64,000 nucleotides of DNA. Source: Bin87 sp034423595. GTDB lineage: Bacteria > Chloroflexota > Dehalococcoidia > Lucifugimonadales > UBA3495. The notes beneath the pieces are model-generated. The model was not told the origin of the DNA and did not search any database. It worked only from the letters and a program-made list of their open reading frames with translations. Shown here one piece after another: positions 23,857 to 31,668 of the stretch. Made by a program: the position numbers and the translations under genes. Each line of letters opens with the position of its first letter. Within the stretch, counting starts at the first letter, position 1. The stretch covers positions 2,728,001 to 2,792,000 of the forward strand of contig OZ242258.1 of NCBI GenBank assembly GCA_965207025.1. Direction: 5' to 3'.

Positions 23857-24888
23857 ATGCGTTTCCCGTGGGCTAACGTTGCGCTGATTATCCTGGTGGC
23901 GGCGGAGTTGGTCACCGGATACTTGGGGCTGACTCACAACAACCCGGAATGGATTGCGGCGATGCACCTGCACCGGGTTTTTGGTTTCGCCATTCTCGCC
24001 CTGTTCGTTTGGAAATCACGCAACATCCTCGGCTCGCTGAGGTCTGGCTACAACTGGCGACGCTCAGGGCGGGAAATGGTCTGGTCGTTGATCCTGCTGG
24101 CGGGATTGCTGATCGTGCTGGGGTTGGGGTTGGCCTGGAGCCACCTGGGCAGCTACTACTGGCTGGGGTTCTCCGGCACGACCATCCACATGAACCTGGC
24201 GTGGATGCTGATACCGCTGCTGCTCTGGCACTCGCTACGGCACCGCATCAGCTTCCGGACGCGCTACCTGGCCGACCGACGCAACCTGCTGCGCGTTGGC
24301 GGGTTGGCATTGGCCGGCCTGATGCTGTGGCGCACGGCGGAGTTGGCCGGCATCCTGTCCGACGGACCGGGCGCGCGTCGCCGCTATACCGGCTCGTATC
24401 CCGAAAACGGGCCGGACTTTCCGGTGACCATGTGGCTCAACGACAAGGTTCCCTACGTGGACGTTGCAAGCTGGCGTCTGAGGGTGGGCGGCCACGTGCA
24501 ACAGCCGTTCGAGATAGACATAGTGGAGTTGCAGAGCTGGAACGAGTCCGTCACGGCCACACTGGACTGCACCGGCGGCTGGCACACCACGCGGCGGTGG
24601 GAGGGAATATCGGTTAATAAGTTGCTGGCCCGCGCTCAACCCAGGCCGGGGGCTGCCAGCATCACAATCCGTTCGCGCACCGGCTACTTCCGGCGCTATT
24701 CGCTGGCCGAGTCCGAGCGGGCCATTCTCGCCAGCCGGGTTGATGGCGCGCCGTTGTCGCCGGGGCATGGGTTCCCGGCCCGCATGGTGGAGCCGCACAA
24801 GCGCGGCTACGATTGGGTCAAGTGGGTGGACACTATCACCGTCAACGACACGGGCAAATGGTGGCAGCCGCCGCTGCCGCTGACCTAA
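23857..24888 (+). CDS. Cytochrome b-like membrane domain fused to molybdopterin oxidoreductase domain
   Basis: A 343-residue protein. Residues 1-165 hold four to five membrane helices with His37, His39, His111 and His125, suited to heme b ligation. Residues about 175-335 are a sulfite oxidase/YedY-type molybdopterin domain with TLDCTGGWHTTRRWEG; Cys238 is the expected Mo ligand. This merges what are usually separate subunits (MsrP and MsrQ or similar). Likely an electron-transferring oxidoreductase facing outward; substrate unknown. The upstream 60 bp contain the toxin stump and nothing else. Confidence 0.85.
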   Translation: MRFPWANVALIILVAAELVTGYLGLTHNNPEWIAAMHLHRVFGFAILALFVWKSRNILGSLRSGYNWRRSGREMVWSLILLAGLLIVLGLGLAWSHLGSYYWLGFSGTTIHMNLAWMLIPLLLWHSLRHRISFRTRYLADRRNLLRVGGLALAGLMLWRTAELAGILSDGPGARRRYTGSYPENGPDFPVTMWLNDKVPYVDVASWRLRVGGHVQQPFEIDIVELQSWNESVTATLDCTGGWHTTRRWEGISVNKLLARAQPRPGAASITIRSRTGYFRRYSLAESERAILASRVDGAPLSPGHGFPARMVEPHKRGYDWVKWVDTITVNDTGKWWQPPLPLT

Positions 24889-24899
24889 TCAACCCGTGG

Positions 24900-25352
24900 T
24901 TATGACGAAGCAGATTCCGCAGGCTCGGAGTCGGCGCGTCCATTTTTCAACTGGCGGATTTGCTCCTGCAAATCCTTGATGACAGGCTCGAGCTCTGCGC
25001 GCACTTCAGCACGGCCCTCTTCACGGCCCTTTTCGAGACCTTCTTCAAGACCCTCTTCGCGCTCAATGCGCATGCGCTTTCTGGCAAGGACCATAATGAT
25101 TACCTCCACGATGGCGGTGAAAATCAGCGCCAGGATTGCGGAATCTTCCGCATAAGCCGCTAAATTATCGTAAGCGGTCCATAATGCTGTCCACAGGGAT
25201 TCTCCCTCCAGAATTGTATCATTCCATACGGCTATGGAGGACCGAAACAGCGTGAAAAGCGCAAAGGCAACCAGAAACTCAACCAACCACCCCGGGAAAG
25301 CAGTACGTTTCTGAACATACTCAATGGCGGCGGTCAACAAGGAGTCCAGCAT
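24900..25352 (-). CDS. Membrane protein with C-terminal coiled coil
   Basis: A 150-residue protein. Two hydrophobic helices (WLVEFLVAFALFTLF and ILALIFTAIVEVIIMVLA) precede a charged helix with GLEEGLEKGREEGRAE repeats. Such GLEEGxEKG tails occur at the ends of many Uma2 or transposase-like proteins, where they oligomerise. Convergent with the upstream oxidoreductase. Function unknown. Confidence 0.65.
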   Translation of the reverse strand: MLDSLLTAAIEYVQKRTAFPGWLVEFLVAFALFTLFRSSIAVWNDTILEGESLWTALWTAYDNLAAYAEDSAILALIFTAIVEVIIMVLARKRMRIEREEGLEEGLEKGREEGRAEVRAELEPVIKDLQEQIRQLKNGRADSEPAESASS

Positions 25353-25377
25353 GGCAGCCGATTATACCAGCCCAGGG

Positions 25378-25406
25378 TTGGGGCGCGGCTTGGGCTATGC
25401 TAAAAT
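25378..25406 (+). promoter_or_regulatory. Promoter of hydroxylase copy 2
   Basis: TTGGGG (25378-25383), 17-bp spacer and TAAAAT (25401-25406), preceded by TG at 25398 to give an extended -10. It resembles the extended -10 upstream of copy 1. Confidence 0.5.
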
Positions 25407-25439
25407 CAGCCGCAACAAACACCAGCAATGAGGTGCCGC

Positions 25440-27704
25440 ATGGCGAATATCGTCCTTTCCAATACCAACTACAATGTCGTCGGTACGCGGCCGATCCGCC
25501 ACGACGGGGCCGACAAAGTTACCGGCCGGGCCAAGTACGGCGCCGACTTTGAGATGTCCGGGATGCTGTTCGGCAAGGTGCTGCGCAGCCCTCACGCTCA
25601 CGCTCGCATCAAGTCCATTGACACCTCCGCGGCCGAGGCGCTGCCCGGCGTCCGCGCTGTGGTAACCGGCGCCGACCTGCCCATCGCCGCCAAGGACAAC
25701 CCGGCCCTGTCGGCCCGCGCCGCCAGCGACAACGTCCTCGCCGGCGCCAAGGCCCTGTTCCGCGGCCATCCCATCGCCGGCGTCGCCGCCGATTCCGCTC
25801 ACGTCGCCGAGGAAGCGGTCGGCCTGATCAAGGTGGAGTACGAAGTCCTGAGCGCCAGCACCAACGTCCTCGACGCCATGAAGGACGACGCCGAGCTGCT
25901 CCACGAAGACATGACCACCACTGAGTTCGGCGAAGAGATCGACAAGCGCAGCAACGTCTCCAACCGGTTCGTGCATGAGCAGGGCGACGTCGAGAAGGCA
26001 TTCGGAGAAGCGGACTACGTTGTGGAGCGCGAATTCGACACGCGCACCGTGCATCAGGGCTACATCGAGCCCCAGAACGCATCCGCCCTGTGGAACGCGG
26101 ACGGCCACCTGACGGTATGGACGAGCACGCAGGGCGCCTTTGTAGCCCGCGACGCCCTGGCCGGAGTGCTGGAAGTGCCCGTGTCCCAGATCAAAGTGGT
26201 GCCCATGGAAATCGGCGGCGGCTTTGGCGGGAAGATTCCGATCTACCTGGAGCCGATAGCTGCGCTGCTGTCAAAGAAGACGGGACGCCCGGTGAAGATG
26301 CAGATGAGCCGCACCGAGACCTTCGAGGCCACCGGCCCGACGGCCGGCGCCCACGTGAAGATAAAGATGGGCGCGAAGAAGGACGGCACGCTGGTGGCCG
26401 CCGACGCGGTGCTGATCTATGAGGCGGGGGCATTCCCCGGGTCTTCCCCCGTGTCCGCCGGAGCTCAGTGCGTGTTCGCGCCCTACGACCTGGAAAACCA
26501 GCGCGTTGAGGGTTACGACGTGGTTACCAACAAGCCGCGATCCTTCGCCTACCGCGCTCCGGGAGCGCCGATCTCCGCCTTCGGCGGCGAGCAGGTGGTG
26601 GACGAGCTGGCGGCCAAGTGCGACATGGATCCGCTGGAATTCCGCCTCAAGAACGCCAGCAAGGAAGGCAGCCGAAGGGTCGATGGTCCCCAGTTCCGCG
26701 TAATCGGCAACATCGAAACCCTGGAAGCGGCCAAGGACTCCGACCACTACAAGTCCGAGCTATCCGGCCCCAACCGCGGCCGCGGCATCGCCAGCGGATA
26801 CTGGATGAACATCGGGTTGGCATCCAGCGCCAGCATCAGCGTCAACGCCGACGGCACCATCGGCCTGGTGGAAGGTTCGACCGACATCGGCGGCTCCCGC
26901 GCGTCCATTGCCATGCAGGCCGCGGAAGTCCTCGGCATCCCGGCCGAAGACGTGCGGCCACAGGTGGGCGACACCGACTCTGTGGGCTACACGTTCCTGA
27001 CCGGCGGCAGCCGCACCACCTTCGCCACCGGCTGGGCCGCCTACGAGTGCGCCCAGGAGATCAAGACCAAGATGATCAACCGCGCCGGTCAGATCTGGGA
27101 AAAGGACCCTTCTGAAATTGACTTGGCCGACGGCATCTTCAAGCACAACTCCGACGAAGACCTGCAAATGTCCTTCAAGGAACTGGCGGCGCAGTTGGGG
27201 CGCACTGGCGGTCCCATCTCCGCCCAGGTCAGCGTCAGTCCCGGCGGAGAAGGCGGCGCGTTCGGCACTCACCTGGTGGACGTGGAGGTTGACCCCGACA
27301 CCGGCAAGGTGGACGTGCTGCGCTACACCGTGGTCCAGGACGCCGGCAAGGCCATCCACCCCAGCTACGTGGAGGGCCAGATGCAGGGCGGCGCCGTGCA
27401 GGGCATCGGCTGGGCACTGAACGAGGAATACTTCATGAACGACTCGGGCGACATGGTGAACTCCAGCTTCCTGGATTACCGGATGCCCACCAGCTTGGAC
27501 CTGCCCATGATCGACACCATCATCGTGGAGAAGGCCAACCCCGGCCATCCCTACGGAGTACGCGGCGTGGGCGAGGTTCCCATCGTTCCTCCCATGGCCG
27601 CCGTCGCCAACGCCATCCACGACGCCATCGGCGTGCGCATGGAGCAGCTGCCCATGTCGCCGGGCGCCATCCTGGAAGAACTCTGGGAACAGAACGGCAA
27701 CTAG
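25440..27704 (+). CDS. Xanthine dehydrogenase family, molybdopterin-binding large subunit (copy 2)
   Basis: A 754-residue paralogue of the protein at 5651-7984. It shares VTGRAKYGADFEMSGMLFGK, IGGGFGGKI, FAYRAPGAP, QGGAVQGIGWALNEEYF and VRGVGEVPIVPPMAA with the catalytic Glu. Overall similarity is high along the full length, suggesting in-genome duplication. GAGG precedes ATG 25440. No FeS or FAD subunit is nearby. The AhpD-like gene at 27808 follows by 103 bp and may be co-transcribed. Confidence 0.93.
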   Translation: MANIVLSNTNYNVVGTRPIRHDGADKVTGRAKYGADFEMSGMLFGKVLRSPHAHARIKSIDTSAAEALPGVRAVVTGADLPIAAKDNPALSARAASDNVLAGAKALFRGHPIAGVAADSAHVAEEAVGLIKVEYEVLSASTNVLDAMKDDAELLHEDMTTTEFGEEIDKRSNVSNRFVHEQGDVEKAFGEADYVVEREFDTRTVHQGYIEPQNASALWNADGHLTVWTSTQGAFVARDALAGVLEVPVSQIKVVPMEIGGGFGGKIPIYLEPIAALLSKKTGRPVKMQMSRTETFEATGPTAGAHVKIKMGAKKDGTLVAADAVLIYEAGAFPGSSPVSAGAQCVFAPYDLENQRVEGYDVVTNKPRSFAYRAPGAPISAFGGEQVVDELAAKCDMDPLEFRLKNASKEGSRRVDGPQFRVIGNIETLEAAKDSDHYKSELSGPNRGRGIASGYWMNIGLASSASISVNADGTIGLVEGSTDIGGSRASIAMQAAEVLGIPAEDVRPQVGDTDSVGYTFLTGGSRTTFATGWAAYECAQEIKTKMINRAGQIWEKDPSEIDLADGIFKHNSDEDLQMSFKELAAQLGRTGGPISAQVSVSPGGEGGAFGTHLVDVEVDPDTGKVDVLRYTVVQDAGKAIHPSYVEGQMQGGAVQGIGWALNEEYFMNDSGDMVNSSFLDYRMPTSLDLPMIDTIIVEKANPGHPYGVRGVGEVPIVPPMAAVANAIHDAIGVRMEQLPMSPGAILEELWEQNGN

Positions 27705-27807
27705 ATAGTTTAGCGCAATGGAGCGCAATTGCCGGCGGCGGTCTCGCATCGTCGCCGGTATCCATATCGGGCGAACCCGCTCATCCACTCAAGGAGGCAA
27801 ACTCACC

Positions 27808-28356
27808 ATGGCCCGCGTACCTTTCGCCACCCGAGACAACATGGACGCCGCTGGACAGGCGGTTTGGGACGAGATTGAAACTTCACGCGGCGGAGTACAG
27901 CGGAACTACGCCGCCATCCTCAACAACCCTCAGGCAGCCAGCAACTTCGCCCACCTGGGCGGATATGCCCGCTTCGAGACGCCCCTGCCGCCGCGAGTCA
28001 AAGCGGTTGCGGTACTGACCGCGGCGCGGGAAGCCTGCGGACACTACGTATGGACGGTGAACCAGCCCGCCGCCCGCAACGCCGGACTAAGCGACGCCGA
28101 CATCACCGCCATCCACGAGTATCGCGCGCCCAACGGCCTCTCGGGGGATGACGCGGCCATATCGGGTTTTGTGATCGAACTGCTGCGCCAGCACCGTGTC
28201 TCGGACGCCAGTTTCGAGGCAGTGCGCGGCATCATCGGCGACGCCGGCATCGTGGACATGCTGGTGGTGGTGGCGTACTACCACGGCCTGGCCCACGCGC
28301 TACAAGCACTGGCGGTGGAGCTGCCGGAGGGCACGCCGGACGCGCTGACCTACTGA
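27808..28356 (+). CDS. Carboxymuconolactone decarboxylase family (AhpD-like) protein
   Basis: A 182-residue helical protein with PLPPRVKAVAVLTAAREACGHYVWTVNQ. The usual E-x2-C-x-Y-x-W-x2-H region is present but has only one Cys and Asn-Gln instead of a second Cys-His pair, so the peroxidase relay is unlikely. It may be a lactone decarboxylase-like or non-enzymatic member. ATG at 27808 follows AAGGAGG. Confidence 0.85.
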   Translation: MARVPFATRDNMDAAGQAVWDEIETSRGGVQRNYAAILNNPQAASNFAHLGGYARFETPLPPRVKAVAVLTAAREACGHYVWTVNQPAARNAGLSDADITAIHEYRAPNGLSGDDAAISGFVIELLRQHRVSDASFEAVRGIIGDAGIVDMLVVVAYYHGLAHALQALAVELPEGTPDALTY

Positions 28357-28632
28357 CCGCCGTTACTCTCTGCCTCGTATTGGCGCAGGCAGTTCACGAT
28401 TACCCAACTCATCGCCGGGAATTCGTTCTCGGCGAAATTAGTGATCCAGTCCTCGATTCTTGGGCGGGTGGCACGACCCCCGTCCCAACCGCAATCGTCC
28501 TATCCACCGTCGTTCGTTTGCATGATGGTTGGCAACCTGCAAGAATAATGGCGGGACATCCGGCGGTGCGCCGTTGTCGCCAACCCGCGCGCGATCATAC
28601 CATGCCAGAACGAACCGCCAGGGGGAGCCGTT
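28357..28632. other. Gap with a possible decayed minus-strand reading frame
   Basis: On the minus strand, 28356 to about 28480 reads a plausible protein tail (RIEDWITNFAENEFPAMSWV onward). Upstream it is cut by an in-frame TAG and no start is found. It may be the 3' end of a lost gene. A ribosome-binding site for the gene at 28633 closes the gap. Confidence 0.25.
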
Positions 28633-28950
28633 ATGGCTACGATTACGAAAGACATCACCGACCGGGTGGCCGCCATCATCGGCGACACGCTCAACGGCTG
28701 GTTTCAGCCTCATCTCCACTTCGACCCCATCGTCGTCCGGCAACGTCACGACGACTGGTACGGGGAGGATTACCTGGAAGCGTGGATTGTGTGGGAGGGG
28801 GACTACGGTAAGATGGACCCTTCCCGCACTATCACCCTGTACCGGTTTGTCGAACCGCTGCTGGATGACTTGGGCATCGATATGCGCCTTCACCCCCACT
28901 TCGTCGCCAAATGGGAATGGGAACTCAAAAAGGAGCGGCTCCTCAAGTGA
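28633..28950 (+). CDS. Small protein paired with a HEPN-like gene
   Basis: A 105-residue acidic protein MATITKDITDRVAAIIGDTL with AWIVWEGDYGKMDPSRTITL and WEWELKKERLLK. No nucleotidyltransferase GSxxxG-D motif, so it is not a classical MNT partner. It overlaps the next gene by 4 bp (GTGA), the layout of a toxin-antitoxin pair. Role inferred only from pairing. Confidence 0.6.
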   Translation: MATITKDITDRVAAIIGDTLNGWFQPHLHFDPIVVRQRHDDWYGEDYLEAWIVWEGDYGKMDPSRTITLYRFVEPLLDDLGIDMRLHPHFVAKWEWELKKERLLK

Positions 28951-29429
28951 ACCCGTCGGATCTTATCGCTCTTGCCCGCGCGTTGGTCAATGGTGTCATC
29001 ACGAGCGGCGCAGGGCCTACCCAAACCGAATTGCGCCGTGCCCTCAGTTGTGGCTACTACGCCATGTTTCACACGCTAGCTACGAACAACGCCAATACCT
29101 TGATTGGGTCGTCGCCTGCTGAACAACAACGCTGGACCTGGCAGCAAACCTACCGAGCCGCAGATCATCGCCCTACCCGCAATAAACTCAGCCGCGGAAG
29201 CCTTGGCGTACGATTTCCCGTCACTATCCGAAATTTTGGCGAAGTGTTCGCAATCGCTCAAGGTCACCGCCACTCCGCTGACTATGACCCGCACAGCGAG
29301 TTTTCCGCAATCGACGTTAGCTACTTGATTGACCGGGTTGAAGTCGCCATAGGAATCTTCAACCAAACCCCCGACGGCATCCGCCGCGACCTTGCCATCC
29401 ACGTCCTCACCAACGTTCGCAACGACTGA
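28947..29429 (+). CDS. HEPN-like protein
   Basis: A 160-residue protein. TELRRALSCGYYAMFHTLAT matches the HEPN variant with RxAxSxxYYAxFH; later HRHSADYDPH and a C-terminal helix follow. The first Arg-x-Ala and the ADYDP motif are conserved in this family. GTG at 28947 with AAAGGAG upstream is chosen over the longer frame. HEPN domains are often RNases in toxin-antitoxin or defence modules; the classical Rx4-6H motif is not clearly present. Confidence 0.7.
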   Translation: MNPSDLIALARALVNGVITSGAGPTQTELRRALSCGYYAMFHTLATNNANTLIGSSPAEQQRWTWQQTYRAADHRPTRNKLSRGSLGVRFPVTIRNFGEVFAIAQGHRHSADYDPHSEFSAIDVSYLIDRVEVAIGIFNQTPDGIRRDLAIHVLTNVRND

Positions 29430-29465
29430 CCGCTCCAACTACCACACCCGACACGGAGGCCCACC

Positions 29466-30119
29466 ATGCCCGATTATGCGTACCTCGTCCAGATGGACAT
29501 TCCCGCCGAGCACGAGGCTGATTTCAACCGCGTTTATGATACCGAGCACGCCAAGTACATCACCAACGCGCCCGGCGTACATTCCTGCGACCGCTTCCTG
29601 CTGAAGTCCACCGACGCGCCCAAGTTTGCTCGCTACGCTGCCCTCTATAGCATCGACGATCCCGGCGTTCCGACCTCCGCCGGCTGGCAGGTCGAAAGCG
29701 AGAAGGGCGACTGGGCCACCAAGATCCGGCCCCACGCCACCAACCGCACGCATACTATCCTCAGGCGCATTGCCGACGCCGGCGATGCTTCCGGCGATGC
29801 TGGGTATCTCTTCATCGTGCAGACGGACATTGCCGCCGATGCAGAGGACGAGTTCAACCACCTGTACGATACCGTCCACCTGCCCGGCCTGTGCGAAGTT
29901 GACGGCGTGGTCAGCGCGCGACGATATCGGGTCGAAACCACCAACCTGGACGGACTCCAGAAGTACGCGGCGATGTACCGCATCACCGGCCCGTCGGTGA
30001 TCGACTCGGAGCCGTGGCTGGCTGCGGTGCAGGACGAGTGGACGGCGAAAGTCCGGGACAAGTGCGTCGGCCTCACCCGAACTATAATGGAGTGCGTGGC
30101 CAGGCACCCCAGCGCATAG
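29466..30119 (+). CDS. Tandem dimeric alpha/beta-barrel protein
   Basis: A 217-residue protein made of two similar halves, each starting with a strand, then EHEADFNRVYDTEHAKYI or AEDEFNHLYDTVHLPGLC, and a tyrosine-rich strand (YAALYSI, YAAMYRI). The pattern E-x-FN-x-(V/L)YDT-x-H is that of small DABB/EthD-like barrels, here duplicated within one chain. Reaction unknown. Confidence 0.72.
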   Translation: MPDYAYLVQMDIPAEHEADFNRVYDTEHAKYITNAPGVHSCDRFLLKSTDAPKFARYAALYSIDDPGVPTSAGWQVESEKGDWATKIRPHATNRTHTILRRIADAGDASGDAGYLFIVQTDIAADAEDEFNHLYDTVHLPGLCEVDGVVSARRYRVETTNLDGLQKYAAMYRITGPSVIDSEPWLAAVQDEWTAKVRDKCVGLTRTIMECVARHPSA

Positions 30120-30139
30120 CGGCCATCGGAGCAAGCAAC

Positions 30140-30931
30140 ATGACCACCTCAACCACGCCCCAGGTTGACCAGCGACAGGTGATCGCCGAGCGGATCAGGA
30201 AGTTCGTCCAGGACGGGCTGAACCGTCCCCTCTCCGAGGATGACCCGGACATCTTATATCCCAGCTCGGACGGTGAACCTTTGGCTGAGTCAAAATTGCA
30301 ATTCACACCCCTGACCGAAACCGTCCACGTACTGGAGCACCGTTACCGCGACCGGGCCGACGTGTTTGTGGCCGGCAATCTGCTCCTGTACTACCGGATG
30401 AACGACAACGAAGTTCGCGTGGCTACCGACTTGATGGTAGTGTTCGGCGTGGAAGACTACCCACGGGACTCTTACATAGTCTGGCGAGAGGACGGCAAAG
30501 TACCCGATTTTGTGATGGAGATCGCTTCGCCAAGCACTTACTCGCGAGATGTTACAGATAAACGCGATGTTTATGCTGGCCTGGGGGTCGCGGAATACTG
30601 GCGTTTCGATCCCACTGGCAGGCTCTTCACCCCCGCGCTGGAGGGAGATCGATTAGCTGACGGCGCGTACCAACCCATCCCGATGGAAACGGACGACGCC
30701 GGTATTCTGCGCGGCCACAGTGAAATACTGGAACTGGACGTCTGCGTCCGCCCGGAACTGGAGTTGCGGCTGTACGATCCAGCGGCCGGGACCTGGCTGC
30801 GCAACCTGGACGAGGCCGAGGATGCTCTGGCTGAATCCGAGCGCCAGAACGTCGCCCAGGCCGAACGCATCCGCGAATTAGAAGAGTTGATCCGGCAGCA
30901 GGGCATCGAGCCGCCCGGCGCGTCAGCATGA
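30140..30931 (+). CDS. Uma2 family restriction-endonuclease-like protein 2
   Basis: A 263-residue protein with RVATDLMVVFGV, VPDFVMEIASPST, TDKRDVYAGLGVAEYWRFD. Active-site pattern as in other Uma2 proteins (Asp, Glu-x-x-SPS). C-terminal 45 residues are a coiled coil. Its stop overlaps the rnhA start by 4 bp, linking it to RNase HI. Confidence 0.9.
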   Translation: MTTSTTPQVDQRQVIAERIRKFVQDGLNRPLSEDDPDILYPSSDGEPLAESKLQFTPLTETVHVLEHRYRDRADVFVAGNLLLYYRMNDNEVRVATDLMVVFGVEDYPRDSYIVWREDGKVPDFVMEIASPSTYSRDVTDKRDVYAGLGVAEYWRFDPTGRLFTPALEGDRLADGAYQPIPMETDDAGILRGHSEILELDVCVRPELELRLYDPAAGTWLRNLDEAEDALAESERQNVAQAERIRELEELIRQQGIEPPGASA

Positions 30932-31404
30932 GCGGTTCGCTCAACGTCACCATACACACCGACGGTGCCTGCTTGGGCAATCCCGGGCCGGGCGGGTACG
31001 GCATCATTCTAGACTACCAGGGCCGGCGGAAGGAGCTGTCCGGCGGCTACGCCCTGACCACCAACAACCGCATGGAGTTGCTGGCCGCCATCATCGGGCT
31101 GGAGGCGTTGAACCGACCCTGTGACGTCACCTTGCACTCCGATTCGCGCTACCTGGTGGACGCCATTGAAAAGGGCTGGGCTGTCCGCTGGCGTCGCAAT
31201 GGGTGGATGCGAAACAAACGCGAGGCGGCGGTGAACCCCGACCTTTGGGAGCGGCTGCTCAATCTTCTGGAACAGCGCAACGTGGAATTTCGGTGGGTGC
31301 GCGGGCATAGCGGCGAGCCCAACAATGAACGTTGCGACGCGCTGGCATCCGCAGCGGCGCGTGGCGACAACCTGCCCGCCGACCCCGGCTATCTACGCCA
31401 CTAA
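30928..31404 (+). CDS. rnhA: Ribonuclease HI
   Basis: A 158-residue protein with TDGACLGNPGPGGYG (Asp12), NNRMELLA (Glu50), HSDSRYLVDAI (Asp72) and NERCDALA (last Asp), the complete DEDD active site. It includes the basic protrusion (RWRRNGWMRNKRE). Degrades RNA in RNA-DNA hybrids. Start ATG overlaps the upstream gene by 4 bp. Confidence 0.97.
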   Translation: MSGSLNVTIHTDGACLGNPGPGGYGIILDYQGRRKELSGGYALTTNNRMELLAAIIGLEALNRPCDVTLHSDSRYLVDAIEKGWAVRWRRNGWMRNKREAAVNPDLWERLLNLLEQRNVEFRWVRGHSGEPNNERCDALASAAARGDNLPADPGYLRH

Positions 31405-31411
31405 CTGCCCC

Positions 31412-31467
31412 GCTCATGGTGAGCCTGTCGAACCGTAAGCGCGTCCTTCGACAAGCTCAGGACGAGC
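31412..31467. repeat. Inverted pair of TTCGACAGGCTCAGG-type repeats
   Basis: A diverged inverted copy (31412-31432) faces a direct copy (31447-31467), downstream of rnhA. The pair could form a hairpin terminator-like structure. Confidence 0.55.
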
Positions 31468-31598
31468 GGACGACTCTGGAACCCATACGACGCTCCCCGC
31501 ACAGGCATGAAAGGAGCGGCCGGCCCCGAGGGGGAGCCGCTGAAGGAGCGGCTCGCTGCCGGTCGCTGGCCTATGATTGTACCTAACGGGCCGCTCGG

Positions 31599-31628
31599 TT
31601 GCAACCGATAGTACAGTTTCGCTACAAT
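31599..31628 (+). promoter_or_regulatory. Promoter of the EF-G-like gene
   Basis: TTGCAA (31599-31604), 18-bp spacer, TACAAT (31623-31628), 40 bp upstream of ATG 31669. The intervening leader carries GAAGAGG. Confidence 0.6.
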
Positions 31629-31668
31629 CGGGAAATCACATCCCAATGAACCGGAAGAGGTAATCGCC

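Noticed and set aside
28380..28811. 143-residue ORF upstream of the HEPN pair
   Set aside because: It overlaps the better-supported gene at 28633 in another frame and has His/Arg-rich low-complexity sequence.
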